From Bacillota bacterium (GTDB taxonomy: Bacteria; Bacillota; Clostridia; Oscillospirales; Acutalibacteraceae), in contig JAEWDK010000006.1 of the NCBI GenBank assembly GCA_023390175.1, forward strand, positions 434,001 through 498,000: DNA of 64,000 nucleotides. The letters are read 5' to 3'. The position numbers and the translations under genes were made by a program. Below are positions 8,933 through 17,052 of the stretch, in pieces. The notes under the pieces were generated by a model. The model did no database searches and was not told the origin of the DNA. It saw only the letters and a list, made by a program, of their open reading frames with translations. Numbering within the stretch: position 1 is the stretch's first letter; the number at the start of each line of letters is the position of its first letter.

Positions 8933-10666
8933 CTACGATTCCAGCCCTTCAAACTGCATATTATAATAGCTTGCGTAAATACCGTCTTTTTCAATCAAAG
9001 TTTGGTGATCGCCGCGCTCCATAATGCCCTCGTCGCCAATGACAATAATTTCGTCGGCGTTGCGGATGGTGCTCAAACGGTGGGCGATTACAATCGTTGT
9101 TCTGTCCTTGGCCAGCTCTTCCAGCGAATTTTGAATGTGCCGCTCACTTTCGTTGTCCAGCGCACTGGTTGCTTCATCAAGGATTAAAATCCGTGGGTTT
9201 TTAAGAAATACCCGCGCAATGGCAAGGCGCTGCTTTTGCCCGCCGCTCAGCCGCGTGCCGCGTTCCCCGACATAAGTGTCGTAACCGTCCTCTAATTCTG
9301 AAATAAAATCATGGATATTGGCCCGTTTTGCGGCCTCCACGATTTCTTCATCCGTTGCGTTCGGTTTTCCGTAGGAAATGTTTTCTTTAATGCTGCCGGC
9401 AAACATGTAAACGTCCTGCTGCACAATGCCGATGGTATCGCGCAGGGATTTCAGCTTGATACCGCGCACGTCCTTCCCGTCAATCAGAACGCTTCCTGCG
9501 GTCACATCGTAAAAGCGGGGGAGGAGGGAACAAAGCGTTGTCTTTCCACCGCCTGACGGTCCCACCAGGGCCACAGTTCTGCCGGCGTCGATATGGATGT
9601 CAATATGGCTTAAAACGTCGCTGGCAGAGTCATAGCTGAAAGTAACGTCACGGTAATCAATATCACCCTTTACGTTTTTCAGCTCCGCCGCATTGGGTTC
9701 ATCCATAATTTCCGGCTTTGTTTCCACTACCTCAATAAAACGGCGGAATCCGGAGTATCCCTTCTGGAATTGCTCCGTGAATTCAATTAATACATCGATT
9801 GGGTTAATAATGATGTTTATGTACAAAGCGTACACAGCCAAATCACTTAACTGCAGTGTACCCTGCGCAATGAAAAGGCCGCCGCTGATCAGTACTGTAA
9901 CGAAGAGCAGGCCTTCGAAAAACGAGGTGCCCGCACGAAAGCTGCCCATAATGCGGTAGCTGCTCACCTTGGAATCCAAAAACTTCAGGTTGCTTTCGCC
10001 GAATTTTTCACGTTCCAATTCTTCATTTCCAAAGCTTTTTACCACACGGATACCCGCCAGGCTGTCCTGCACGCGGGCGTTAACCCCCGCAATCTTTTTG
10101 CGGTTATCCATAAACACAGCGCGCATCTTCTTGTTTTTATCAATGCTGAATACAATCATAACCAATGTAACGCACAGCAAAATCAGCGTCATCGGCGTAT
10201 TGATCGTCATCATCAGGACAAAGCTTCCTACAATTTTCAGCAGGGAAATTAGAATATTCTCTGGGCCGTGGTGCGCCAGCTCACTGATGTCGAATAAATC
10301 CGAAACGAGTTTGCTCATCATTTCGCCGGTATTGTTCTTGTCATAATAGGAAAAGGAAAGGCGCTGCAGGTGGTCGAATAAATCCTGCCGCATGTCGCTT
10401 TCCATTCTTGCACCCATTACATGGCCCCAGCTGGTAATAAAATACTGGCAGCCCACGCGTACCAGCTCCATCACCAGCAGCCCCAGCGCAATCCACGGTA
10501 GGCTGCCCAAAATAACCTGCGTACCCTGGGCATACAATCCTTTTGTCAGCCAGTTCAGAATTTGCGGAAATGCGACGTCGATGGCGGAAACCACCAGCGC
10601 GCAAAACATATCGAAATAGAATAACTTGCGGTATGGTTTATAATACTGAGTAAATTTTTTAAACAT
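8933..10666 (-). CDS. ABC exporter half-transporter (membrane domain fused to ATPase)
   Basis: 577 residues. N-terminal ABC_membrane domain (about 1-310, six hydrophobic segments) and C-terminal ATPase with Walker A GPSGGGKTT, Q-loop IGIVQQDVYMF, signature LSGGQKQR, Walker B ILILDEATSALD and switch His in IAHRLST. It works as a homodimer or with a partner; no adjacent half-transporter gene is present, so a homodimer is more likely. Substrate unknown (lipid, peptide or drug). RBS AGGGGGA is 9 bases before the ATG. It may be read from the cyclophilin promoter upstream. Confidence 0.93.
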   Translation of the reverse strand: MFKKFTQYYKPYRKLFYFDMFCALVVSAIDVAFPQILNWLTKGLYAQGTQVILGSLPWIALGLLVMELVRVGCQYFITSWGHVMGARMESDMRQDLFDHLQRLSFSYYDKNNTGEMMSKLVSDLFDISELAHHGPENILISLLKIVGSFVLMMTINTPMTLILLCVTLVMIVFSIDKNKKMRAVFMDNRKKIAGVNARVQDSLAGIRVVKSFGNEELEREKFGESNLKFLDSKVSSYRIMGSFRAGTSFFEGLLFVTVLISGGLFIAQGTLQLSDLAVYALYINIIINPIDVLIEFTEQFQKGYSGFRRFIEVVETKPEIMDEPNAAELKNVKGDIDYRDVTFSYDSASDVLSHIDIHIDAGRTVALVGPSGGGKTTLCSLLPRFYDVTAGSVLIDGKDVRGIKLKSLRDTIGIVQQDVYMFAGSIKENISYGKPNATDEEIVEAAKRANIHDFISELEDGYDTYVGERGTRLSGGQKQRLAIARVFLKNPRILILDEATSALDNESERHIQNSLEELAKDRTTIVIAHRLSTIRNADEIIVIGDEGIMERGDHQTLIEKDGIYASYYNMQFEGLES

Positions 10667-10786
10667 AAATAAGAATCCCCCTGTTGTTGGGGAACCGCTG
10701 AATCAATCCTTCATACATCTTGCTGGCCGGTTTTCACCCTGCCGGTGCTAAAAATGGGATTGGTATTTGATTGGATCAATGGTTCC

Positions 10787-11308
10787 TTAGATTTTTTCCG
10801 GTTCACCATACTCCTCACCAAAGGTTTCAACCGTAACGGTCTGCATCACTTCATCATCCAATGGTCTGTCGTTGTAATCACGGCGAACGGAAACAATTCG
10901 GTCTGCTTCCTCAGTTCCTTCGATTACCTTGCCGAAAGCGGCGTACTGACCGTCAAGGTGCGGTGCGTCTTCTACCATCAGGAAGAACTGGGAACCGGCG
11001 CTGTTCGGGCTCATGGAGCGTGCCATAGAGAGTACCCCTCTGGTGTGCTTCAAATCGTTTGGAAAGCGGTTGCCGCTGAACTCACCCTTAATGCTGTAAC
11101 CGGGGCCGCCCATGCCTGAGCCCTCCGGGTCGCCGCCCTGAATCATGAAGCCCGGGATTACTCTGTGGAAAATCGTTCCGTCATAGAATCCTTTTTTGAC
11201 CAGGGAGATAAAATTATTTACAGTATTCGGGGCAATCTGCGGGTAAAGCTCAATTTGGATCGTGCCCTTGTTTGTTTTGATTGTTACAATTGGATTTTTC
11301 ATTGTCAT
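10787..11308 (-). CDS. Cyclophilin-type peptidyl-prolyl cis-trans isomerase
   Basis: 173 residues starting MTMKNPIVTIKTNKG. The ATG at 11308 is chosen because GGAG lies 8 bases upstream; the longer frame has no ribosome site. Family motifs: FHRVIPGFMIQGGDPEGSGMGGPGY, FFLMVEDAPHLDGQYAAFGKV. The arginine of FHRV and the Phe/Gln active-site residues are present. No signal peptide, so cytoplasmic. It lies behind a 170-base structured leader with its own strong promoter. Confidence 0.95.
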   Translation of the reverse strand: MTMKNPIVTIKTNKGTIQIELYPQIAPNTVNNFISLVKKGFYDGTIFHRVIPGFMIQGGDPEGSGMGGPGYSIKGEFSGNRFPNDLKHTRGVLSMARSMSPNSAGSQFFLMVEDAPHLDGQYAAFGKVIEGTEEADRIVSVRRDYNDRPLDDEVMQTVTVETFGEEYGEPEKI

Positions 11309-11476
11309 CACCATTTCTCCGTGCGGTACAAAATTCAATGAATAACCAGCCTGATTCCGCACGGGAAGCTCAGGTGGATCTTCGCCAACTCCCGTCTTGT
11401 AAACAGGAAAGGGCGCTCTATTTCGGCAGTGGCTGAATTTATTCAGGCCATACCTCCATATTTCGATTTAAGTGAT
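11309..11476 (-). ncRNA. Structured leader RNA of the cyclophilin gene, possibly 6S-like
   Basis: About 168 bases lie between the predicted start of transcription (near 11476) and the cyclophilin ATG. On the minus strand the segment can fold with a closing stem TGAATAA/TTATTCA plus CAGCC/GGCTG, an open centre, an inner hairpin CCTGA-gc-TTCC...GGAA-TCAGG and an apical hairpin around CCTGTTTACAAGACGGG. This general plan and length fit 6S RNA. In addition CCGTGCGG pairs perfectly with CCGCACGG, whose end runs into the GGAG ribosome site, so a translational switch is an alternative. No known riboswitch core was recognised. Confidence 0.4.
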
Positions 11477-11482
11477 ATCCCT

Positions 11483-11511
11483 ATTATACCCAGTTATTCA
11501 CTATCCTTCAA
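11483..11511 (-). promoter_or_regulatory. Strong promoter for leader RNA and cyclophilin
   Basis: On the minus strand TTGAAG (11506-11511), 17-base spacer, TATAAT (11483-11488). A perfect dyad with 10-base arms TTCAAGAAAA-N4-TTTTCTTGAA (11507-11530) overlaps the -35 box and could be an operator. Confidence 0.75.
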
Positions 11512-11644
11512 GAAAAAAGATTTTCTTGAAGCCAATAGTTGGAAAAACTTCACATGAATATCACATAATGGTTTTATCCTTAAAATAGAAACCGAAAATA
11601 CAGATCAATTTGAAAGGGAAACTCAAAAAAGGAGGCGATATAAA

Positions 11645-12208
11645 ATGATTCAGGGAATTAACAGCGACTATGATTCATATTACACGTTGACTTCAGCTGC
11701 CAGTACCAGCGTTTCATCTGCTTCGGCTTCCGCAAACGAGAAAACCGCGCAGGGGAGTCAAAGCACAAGGACGGATACGGTTGAAATCAGTCCGCAGGCA
11801 AGGGCTGCCATGCAGCAGGCAGACACAATTGTGTCAGTGGGCGGAAAAACATCCTCACAAAACAGCTCTGAACAGCAGGGCGATTCCGTCACAAAGCAGT
11901 CCGCTGACGTCAAGGCAAACGCGGCGGCCGTTGCTTCGGCCTCCACGTCCTCCCAGCCGGTTCTTACAAATTTAACCCAGGCGGAACTGGACGAACTCGT
12001 TTCCAAAGGAACGATTACCGCGGCACAGGAACAGGCTGAATTGGCAAGGCGTGCTGTTGCCGAACAGCAATCGCAGGTGGATACGGCATCTCAGAAAACG
12101 CAAATACCCGTCGGGGAGAATCAGAATACGATTGAGGGCTACAATTCACAAGCGCAAAACATTGGTTCCGGCGTGCCAAGCGGAAGCTTGATGAACCGTG
12201 TTGCTTAG
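11645..12208 (+). CDS. Hypothetical Ser/Ala/Gln-rich protein
   Basis: 187 residues, no recognised family. Low-complexity and polar throughout, without membrane segment or signal peptide. The stretch TRTDTVEISPQARAAMQQA recalls the short (V/E)xISPxAR segments found in flagellar and export-related small proteins, but this is not enough for a call. A second predicted helix is LTQAELDELVSKGTITAAQEQAELARR. The ribosome site AAAGGAGGCGAT is near perfect, so it is well translated. Stands alone with its own terminator. Confidence 0.75.
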   Translation: MIQGINSDYDSYYTLTSAASTSVSSASASANEKTAQGSQSTRTDTVEISPQARAAMQQADTIVSVGGKTSSQNSSEQQGDSVTKQSADVKANAAAVASASTSSQPVLTNLTQAELDELVSKGTITAAQEQAELARRAVAEQQSQVDTASQKTQIPVGENQNTIEGYNSQAQNIGSGVPSGSLMNRVA

Positions 12209-12233
12209 GCTTTGTCCATCCTTTCAAAATCCG

Positions 12234-12271
12234 GCAGGGGCGCTGTAAAGCGCCCCTGCTCTTATATTTAA
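12234..12271 (+). terminator. Rho-independent terminator
   Basis: GCAGGGGCGCT and AGCGCCCCTGC form an 11-bp perfect stem with a GTAA loop, followed by a T-rich tail. Ends the hypothetical gene before it. Confidence 0.92.
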
Positions 12272-12295
12272 AAACATTTTATAGATTACCATAAT

Positions 12296-12423
12296 ATATG
12301 ATATAATAACCGCATAGCGGTTATTATATCGAACTTTACGTCCCTCCGGGTTCGCTGTTTGCACGGCGACCGCCGGAGATGGACGATTATATCACAAAAG
12401 CTTCGCTTTTATGATATAATAAA
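12296..12423. repeat. Multi-hairpin intergenic element upstream of exodeoxyribonuclease III
   Basis: Three consecutive inverted repeats: 12300-12330 (14-bp perfect stem, 3-base loop), 12339-12385 (CGTCC-CTCCGG with CCGGAG-at-GGACG and an inner CGCTGT/ACGGCG) and 12386-12420 (ATTATATCA/TGATATAAT plus AAAAGC/GCTTTT). The sequence TATGATATAATAA occurs at both edges. The right edge supplies a TATAAT (12415-12420) that could be the -10 box of the next gene. It looks like a mobile or amplified palindromic element rather than a plain terminator. Confidence 0.6.
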
Positions 12424-12448
12424 GAAAAACGCATTGGGGGATATTTAG

Positions 12449-13228
12449 GTGAAGCTGATTTCATGGAATGTAAACGGTCTGCGCGCCTGCCTGAACAAAG
12501 GCTTTCTGGACTTTTTTAACGCAATTGACGCCGATGCCGTGTGCATTCAGGAAACTAAAATGCAGCAGGATCAGGCGGAAGTGAATCTGCCGGGTTATCG
12601 GCAGTACTGGAATTCCGCAGTGAAGAAAGGATATTCCGGCACTGCAATTTTTACACGCAGGGAGCCTTTGCGTGTAAGCTATGATATCGGTCAGGAAGAA
12701 CATACCGGGGAGGGGCGTTCCATTACATTGGAATTTGAAGATTTTTACCTTGTTACGGTTTATACGCCCAACTCGCAGCATGAATTGGCACGCATTGATT
12801 ACCGTATGAGCTGGGAAATTGCATTTCGGGAATACTTAAAGCAGCTTGACGCAAAAAAGCCGGTTGTTGTCTGCGGGGATTTGAATGTGGCCCACAATGA
12901 GATTGACCTGAAAAATCCCAAAAGCAATGTCGGCAACGCGGGATTTTCCAACGAAGAGCGGGAAAAGATGACCGAGCTGCTTGCTTCCGGCTTTACCGAC
13001 AGCTTCCGTTACCTGCACCCGGACGAAAAGGGCGCTTACACATGGTGGTCTTACATGTTTAAAGCACGGGAAAAGAACGCCGGATGGCGTATCGACTACT
13101 TTTTGGTGTCGGACAGGCTGCGTGATGCGGTAAAGGAGAGTAATATTCACCCGGAGGTGATGGGCAGTGACCATTGCCCCATTGAGCTTGTGCTGGCGGA
13201 TGAGACGAAACGGACGGAGGAAAAATAA
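12449..13228 (+). CDS. xth: Exodeoxyribonuclease III (AP endonuclease family)
   Basis: 259 residues. Cuts DNA at abasic sites and has 3'-5' exonuclease and 3'-phosphatase activity in base excision repair. Motifs of the EEP family: ISWNVNGLRA, QETKM (metal Glu), GDLNVAHNEIDL, WRIDYFLVSDRL and GSDHCPI (catalytic Asp-His). The start is GTG with TTGGGGGA 7 bases before it. The stop codon shares one base with the next start, so the two nucleases are coupled. Confidence 0.96.
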   Translation: MKLISWNVNGLRACLNKGFLDFFNAIDADAVCIQETKMQQDQAEVNLPGYRQYWNSAVKKGYSGTAIFTRREPLRVSYDIGQEEHTGEGRSITLEFEDFYLVTVYTPNSQHELARIDYRMSWEIAFREYLKQLDAKKPVVVCGDLNVAHNEIDLKNPKSNVGNAGFSNEEREKMTELLASGFTDSFRYLHPDEKGAYTWWSYMFKAREKNAGWRIDYFLVSDRLRDAVKESNIHPEVMGSDHCPIELVLADETKRTEEK

Positions 13229-14832
13229 TGCAACTGATTTTTTACGGTGCGGACAAGGAAGTAACCGGAAGCTGCCACTGCCTTCAGGTGAACGGAAGGA
13301 AAATCTTGATTGACTGCGGGCTGCAGCAGGGTGCGGATGAGGATGACAACCATAAGCTGCCGTTCTATGCCAACCAGATCGATTATGTGATTGTGACCCA
13401 CGCGCATACCGACCACAGCGGGCGCCTTCCCTTGCTTGTGAAAAATGGGTATGAGGGAAAGATGTTCGCAACACGCGCAACCTGTGACCTGCTTTCCATT
13501 ATGCTGCGCGACAGTGCGCACATTCAGGAAATGGACGCCATGAACGACAGCCGAAAGAACAAGCGCGCGGGCAGGGAACCGGAGGAACCGATTTATACCG
13601 TGGCAGACGCGCAGGAAACAATGACCCGCCTTGTGCCGTGCAGTTACGGTGAGGTGCGGGAGCTTTGTGAGGGCGTAAAGTTTCGCTTTATAGATGCAGG
13701 GCATCTGCTCGGTTCTGCCTCCGTGGAACTATGGCTGACCGAGGGCGGTGAAACGAAAAAAATCGTTTTCTCCGGCGATATCGGCAATACGAATCAGCCC
13801 ATTATCCGTGACCCGCAATACATCAAACAGGCGGATTATGTTGTGATGGAATCCACCTACGGTGACCGCGACCACGAAAAGGTCGAGGATTACATTCCGG
13901 TGCTCGCCGATATTTTTGACAAAACGCTTTCGGGCGGCGGCAATGTTGTGATTCCCAGCTTCGCGGTGGGCCGTACGCAGGAGCTGCTTTACTTCATCCG
14001 TGAAATCAAGGAGCGCGGGCTGGTGAAAAGCAATCCGAATTTTCCGGTGTATGTTGACAGTCCCCTTGCCGCAGAGGCAACCAAAATTTACAGCGGCGAT
14101 TTGACCGGGTATGCGGATGAAGAAACAGTTCAGTTAATCAAATCCGGGTTTAAGCCGATTTCATTTCCGAACCTCAACATCAGCGCCAGTGTGGAAGATT
14201 CCAAAATGCTGAATGAGGACCGTGTGCCCAAGGTGATTATTTCATCCAGCGGCATGTGCGAAGCCGGCAGAATCCGCCACCATTTAAAACACAATTTATG
14301 GCGGCCCGAGTGTGCAATTGTGTTTGTCGGCTACCAGGCGAACGGAACGCTCGGCAGGATTTTAGTGGACGGAGTCAACCGGGTAAAGCTGTTCGGGGAA
14401 GAAATTGCAGTGCAGGCGCATATTTACAATTTCAGGGCGCTTTCCGCCCACGCGGATAAAACCGGCTTGCTCAAATGGATTAATGCGTTTGAAACCAAAC
14501 CGATGCGTGTGTTCGTGGTTCACGGCGAACAGAATGTCTGTGAAGCGTTTACGCAGAACCTGACTCAGTTGGGCTACAATGCTTATGCTCCAAACTTTGA
14601 AACCGTTTATGACCTTACGGAAAACAAGGTGCTGGAAGAGGGAGCCGAACCCGAAATACGGCATACGCAAAAGGCCGGTAAGGGCAGAAAGTTTTCCGCA
14701 CCGTTTGCCCGCCTGCTACAGGCCGGCCAGCGCTTATTGCAGGTTATTCAAAGCAGCGAGGGCGGCGCGAACAAAGACCTTGCGAAGTTTGCCGACCAAA
14801 TCAACGCGCTTTGCGACAAATGGGCCAGGTGA
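13228..14832 (+). CDS. Metallo-beta-lactamase/beta-CASP ribonuclease-like protein
   Basis: 534 residues. MBL motif THAHTDHSG binds two zinc ions, SGDIGNTNQPI carries another ligand, then a beta-CASP insert (SFAVGRTQELLYFI, SGMCEAGRIRHHL) and the RMMBL segment with ALSAHADKTGLL and VHGEQ. This is the KH-less YsiA/CPSF-like RNA nuclease group, cytoplasmic. The C-terminal 70 residues after VLEEG are basic and poorly conserved. Translationally coupled to exodeoxyribonuclease III. Confidence 0.92.
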   Translation: MQLIFYGADKEVTGSCHCLQVNGRKILIDCGLQQGADEDDNHKLPFYANQIDYVIVTHAHTDHSGRLPLLVKNGYEGKMFATRATCDLLSIMLRDSAHIQEMDAMNDSRKNKRAGREPEEPIYTVADAQETMTRLVPCSYGEVRELCEGVKFRFIDAGHLLGSASVELWLTEGGETKKIVFSGDIGNTNQPIIRDPQYIKQADYVVMESTYGDRDHEKVEDYIPVLADIFDKTLSGGGNVVIPSFAVGRTQELLYFIREIKERGLVKSNPNFPVYVDSPLAAEATKIYSGDLTGYADEETVQLIKSGFKPISFPNLNISASVEDSKMLNEDRVPKVIISSSGMCEAGRIRHHLKHNLWRPECAIVFVGYQANGTLGRILVDGVNRVKLFGEEIAVQAHIYNFRALSAHADKTGLLKWINAFETKPMRVFVVHGEQNVCEAFTQNLTQLGYNAYAPNFETVYDLTENKVLEEGAEPEIRHTQKAGKGRKFSAPFARLLQAGQRLLQVIQSSEGGANKDLAKFADQINALCDKWAR

Positions 14833-14842
14833 ATGTTAAAAT

Positions 14843-14888
14843 AAAAAAGACACCGCTGAGGAATAAATTTTTCCTTCAGCGGTGTTTT
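14843..14888. terminator. Bidirectional terminator
   Basis: ACACCGCTGA-GGAA pairs with TTCC-TTCAGCGGTGT across an AT loop, with A-run before and T-run after. Separates the nuclease gene from mscL, which ends at 14890 on the other strand. Confidence 0.9.
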
Positions 14889-14889
14889 G

Positions 14890-15309
14890 CTATATTTCTT
14901 TGCTGTTTTGTTCTTTCAGTAAATCACGAATTTCCGTCAGCAAAACTTCTTCTTTGCTTGGTTCTGCAGGGGCAGGAGGTGTTTCTTCCTTTTTCTTTTG
15001 CAGCCGGTTTATCAGCTTGATTGCCAGGAAAATGGAGAATGCGATTACAACAAAGTCCAGTACGGTTTGCAGAAAAACGCCGTATGTAATGAGAATGGGT
15101 TTTCCTCCCTCCATTGCAGCGGGGATTGTTGCCTTAAGTGAGGTTAAGTCAACTCTTCCGAGTATAACGGAAAGTACCGGCATAATGATATCTGTAACAA
15201 GTGAAGATACGATTTTACCAAACGCGCCGCCGATTACAACACCGACAGCCAAATCGATTACATTGCCGCGCATGGCAAATTCTTTAAATTCTTTCATGAA
15301 ATTTTTCAT
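14890..15309 (-). CDS. mscL: Large-conductance mechanosensitive channel
   Basis: 139 residues from the ATG at 15309 (GGAG 9 bases before it; the longer frame has no ribosome site). MscL opens under membrane tension to release solutes during osmotic downshock. N-terminal MKEFKEFAMRGNVIDLAVGVVIGGAFGKIVSSLVTD forms the amphipathic helix and pore helix TM1; TM2 is VLDFVVIAFSIFLAIKLINR; the charged C-terminal bundle helix ends in a Glu/Lys-rich tail. Confidence 0.96.
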   Translation of the reverse strand: MKNFMKEFKEFAMRGNVIDLAVGVVIGGAFGKIVSSLVTDIIMPVLSVILGRVDLTSLKATIPAAMEGGKPILITYGVFLQTVLDFVVIAFSIFLAIKLINRLQKKKEETPPAPAEPSKEEVLLTEIRDLLKEQNSKEI

Positions 15310-15419
15310 AATTTTACGCTCCAATCTTTTTCGGATATACCAAAGCCGATAATCATTGACTTTGGAAACCACTGATGAAATAATGTCCGCAGAAGCTATT
15401 GGAGTGAGATCCTGTACAG

Positions 15420-16772
15420 TCATGCCTGATTTTTAATTGACACGCGGCCGTTAAAATTCAGGCTGTCCGCCTCACGGTATGCTGTCGTTCTGTCCCCGAA
15501 ACGGCCGCCGCAAATATAATAACAATCCTTGCCGTGCGCCTTTGCATGGTACAAAGATGTATCGGCTTTTTGGTACAGCTCACAATAGGTCTTTCCGTCC
15601 TGCGGGTAAAGGGAAACGCCGATACTGCCGGAAATATGGTAACTGCTGTCTTCGCCCAGACGGATTTTGTCAAACATATCGCACAGCGAATCGAGCTTCT
15701 CGGTTAAAGTTTCCAAAGAGGTGTAATTTTTCAGCAGAACAAAGAACTCATCCCCGCCGATTCTTCCTGCGATATCCGTAGTCCGGAACAGGCTTTGAAG
15801 CCCCTGTGCAACCTGAGTCAACGCCGCGTCACCCTGAATATGCCCCAGTGTGTCGTTGATGCTTTTAAAGTTATCGATATCCAGCATAATTGCTGCGTTT
15901 TTGTTCTTGCTGCCTTCACCGGCCAAATAAGATTCAATCAGCGACTGCGTCACCCGCTTGTTGTAAAGGCCGGTCAGGCCGTCCTTTTGTGACTGGGTCA
16001 ACACTTCCAATTCATGCTGTTTCCGCTCGTCGATGTCTTTTACATAACCGATTACTTTTAAACTGTCGTCACTGTGATTGACTAAATGAATCAGCGTGGC
16101 GTTCATCCACCGGGCTTCACTGTCCGCCATAATCTGCCGGTATTCCAGGTTGATTTCCGCCGTGTCCTTTGCGGCGAACAGCTCCGTCAGATGTGACCGG
16201 CAGAAGGTGTCGCGAAATTTTTTCGCGTCCTCTGTGTGGATGGCATGCTCTGCAATGGATTTTATAATTTCATCATACAGCTCGGTTTTTAAAAACGGGA
16301 AAATCCGGTTGTATGCGCTTTGGCCGTAAATCAATTTATTGTGCGATATATCCGCTTCAAACACCCGCTCACAGGTCAGCTCCAGTGCGGAGCGGTAAAT
16401 CTTTTCGTTTTCGTAAAGCTGATTTTGCAGATGCCTGTTTTTCACCAGCTCGTCCGTCTGTTTCTCAACAGTAATCATGAGCTGGTTAAATGACTGCGAC
16501 AGCCGATAAAAATCTTCATTTTCCCTGCCGCAGGAAAATCTGGCTCTGTAATCACCGTGAATCGCACGGTTGATCGCCTTCAAAAAATTTTCAGCCGGTT
16601 CAGCCACCCACCGGTGCCAAATCAGCAGCAAAGTTGCCAAAAGAACAAGAATGGGCAAAATCAACTGACCCGGAGCAAGGCCTTCCTGAAAAGAGCCCCG
16701 CGTTCCCGCAAACAGCATGATAAAAAACGGAACAACCGAAATGCCGACAATCCAATAACTTTTGTGTTTCAA
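15420..16772 (-). CDS. Membrane diguanylate cyclase (HAMP-PAS-GGDEF)
   Basis: 450 residues. Two N-terminal membrane helices (about 7-23 and 35-52), a HAMP-like linker, a coiled stretch, a PAS-like region (about 130-245) and a C-terminal GGDEF domain. GGDEF is intact at 339-343, and RTTD lies five residues before it, the canonical inhibitory RxxD I-site. The protein should make cyclic di-GMP from two GTP and be product-inhibited. Start is TTG, with GGAGG 10 bases upstream. The leader carries a GEMM-I c-di-GMP riboswitch, so expression too appears to answer to the product. Confidence 0.93.
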   Translation of the reverse strand: MKHKSYWIVGISVVPFFIMLFAGTRGSFQEGLAPGQLILPILVLLATLLLIWHRWVAEPAENFLKAINRAIHGDYRARFSCGRENEDFYRLSQSFNQLMITVEKQTDELVKNRHLQNQLYENEKIYRSALELTCERVFEADISHNKLIYGQSAYNRIFPFLKTELYDEIIKSIAEHAIHTEDAKKFRDTFCRSHLTELFAAKDTAEINLEYRQIMADSEARWMNATLIHLVNHSDDSLKVIGYVKDIDERKQHELEVLTQSQKDGLTGLYNKRVTQSLIESYLAGEGSKNKNAAIMLDIDNFKSINDTLGHIQGDAALTQVAQGLQSLFRTTDIAGRIGGDEFFVLLKNYTSLETLTEKLDSLCDMFDKIRLGEDSSYHISGSIGVSLYPQDGKTYCELYQKADTSLYHAKAHGKDCYYICGGRFGDRTTAYREADSLNFNGRVSIKNQA

Positions 16773-16839
16773 AGGTGTTCAGCCTCCAAATCGTCTTTAT
16801 GACAGCGTCAGTCAATAGAATGTAAACTGGCAGATATCA

Positions 16840-16925
16840 TAAATCTGTGCAGCCGGCTGGCATACTTCAACGAAGCTTAGCCCCTTGGCTTTGCGTCCCA
16901 GACTTTCGTCAGGTTTGCCTTTTAC
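16840..16925 (-). promoter_or_regulatory. GEMM-I cyclic di-GMP riboswitch
   Basis: On the minus strand the segment reads GGCAAACC, a hairpin closed by a GAAA tetraloop, GGGACGCAAAGCC, a CTAA element and TATGCCAGCCGGCTGC. These match the Vc2-class aptamer in order and spacing, including the tetraloop and the invariant GGGACGCAAAGCC. About 70 bases separate it from the cyclase start; no T-run terminator is visible, so control of translation is more likely than termination. Confidence 0.92.
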
Positions 16926-16966
16926 AATCTTTGGCAGGATGATACGGCGAATATTTCACTGAAAAA

Positions 16967-16995
16967 ATAATACATCAGTTTTCAAAAGGTTACAA
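16967..16995 (-). promoter_or_regulatory. Promoter of riboswitch and diguanylate cyclase
   Basis: Minus strand TTGTAA (16990-16995), 17-base spacer, TATTAT (16967-16972), about 40 bases before the aptamer. Confidence 0.6.
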
Positions 16996-17052
16996 GATGT
17001 TTTATTTATATACCACAAAAACATGATAATCAACAATTATCGCAGAAGAAAT

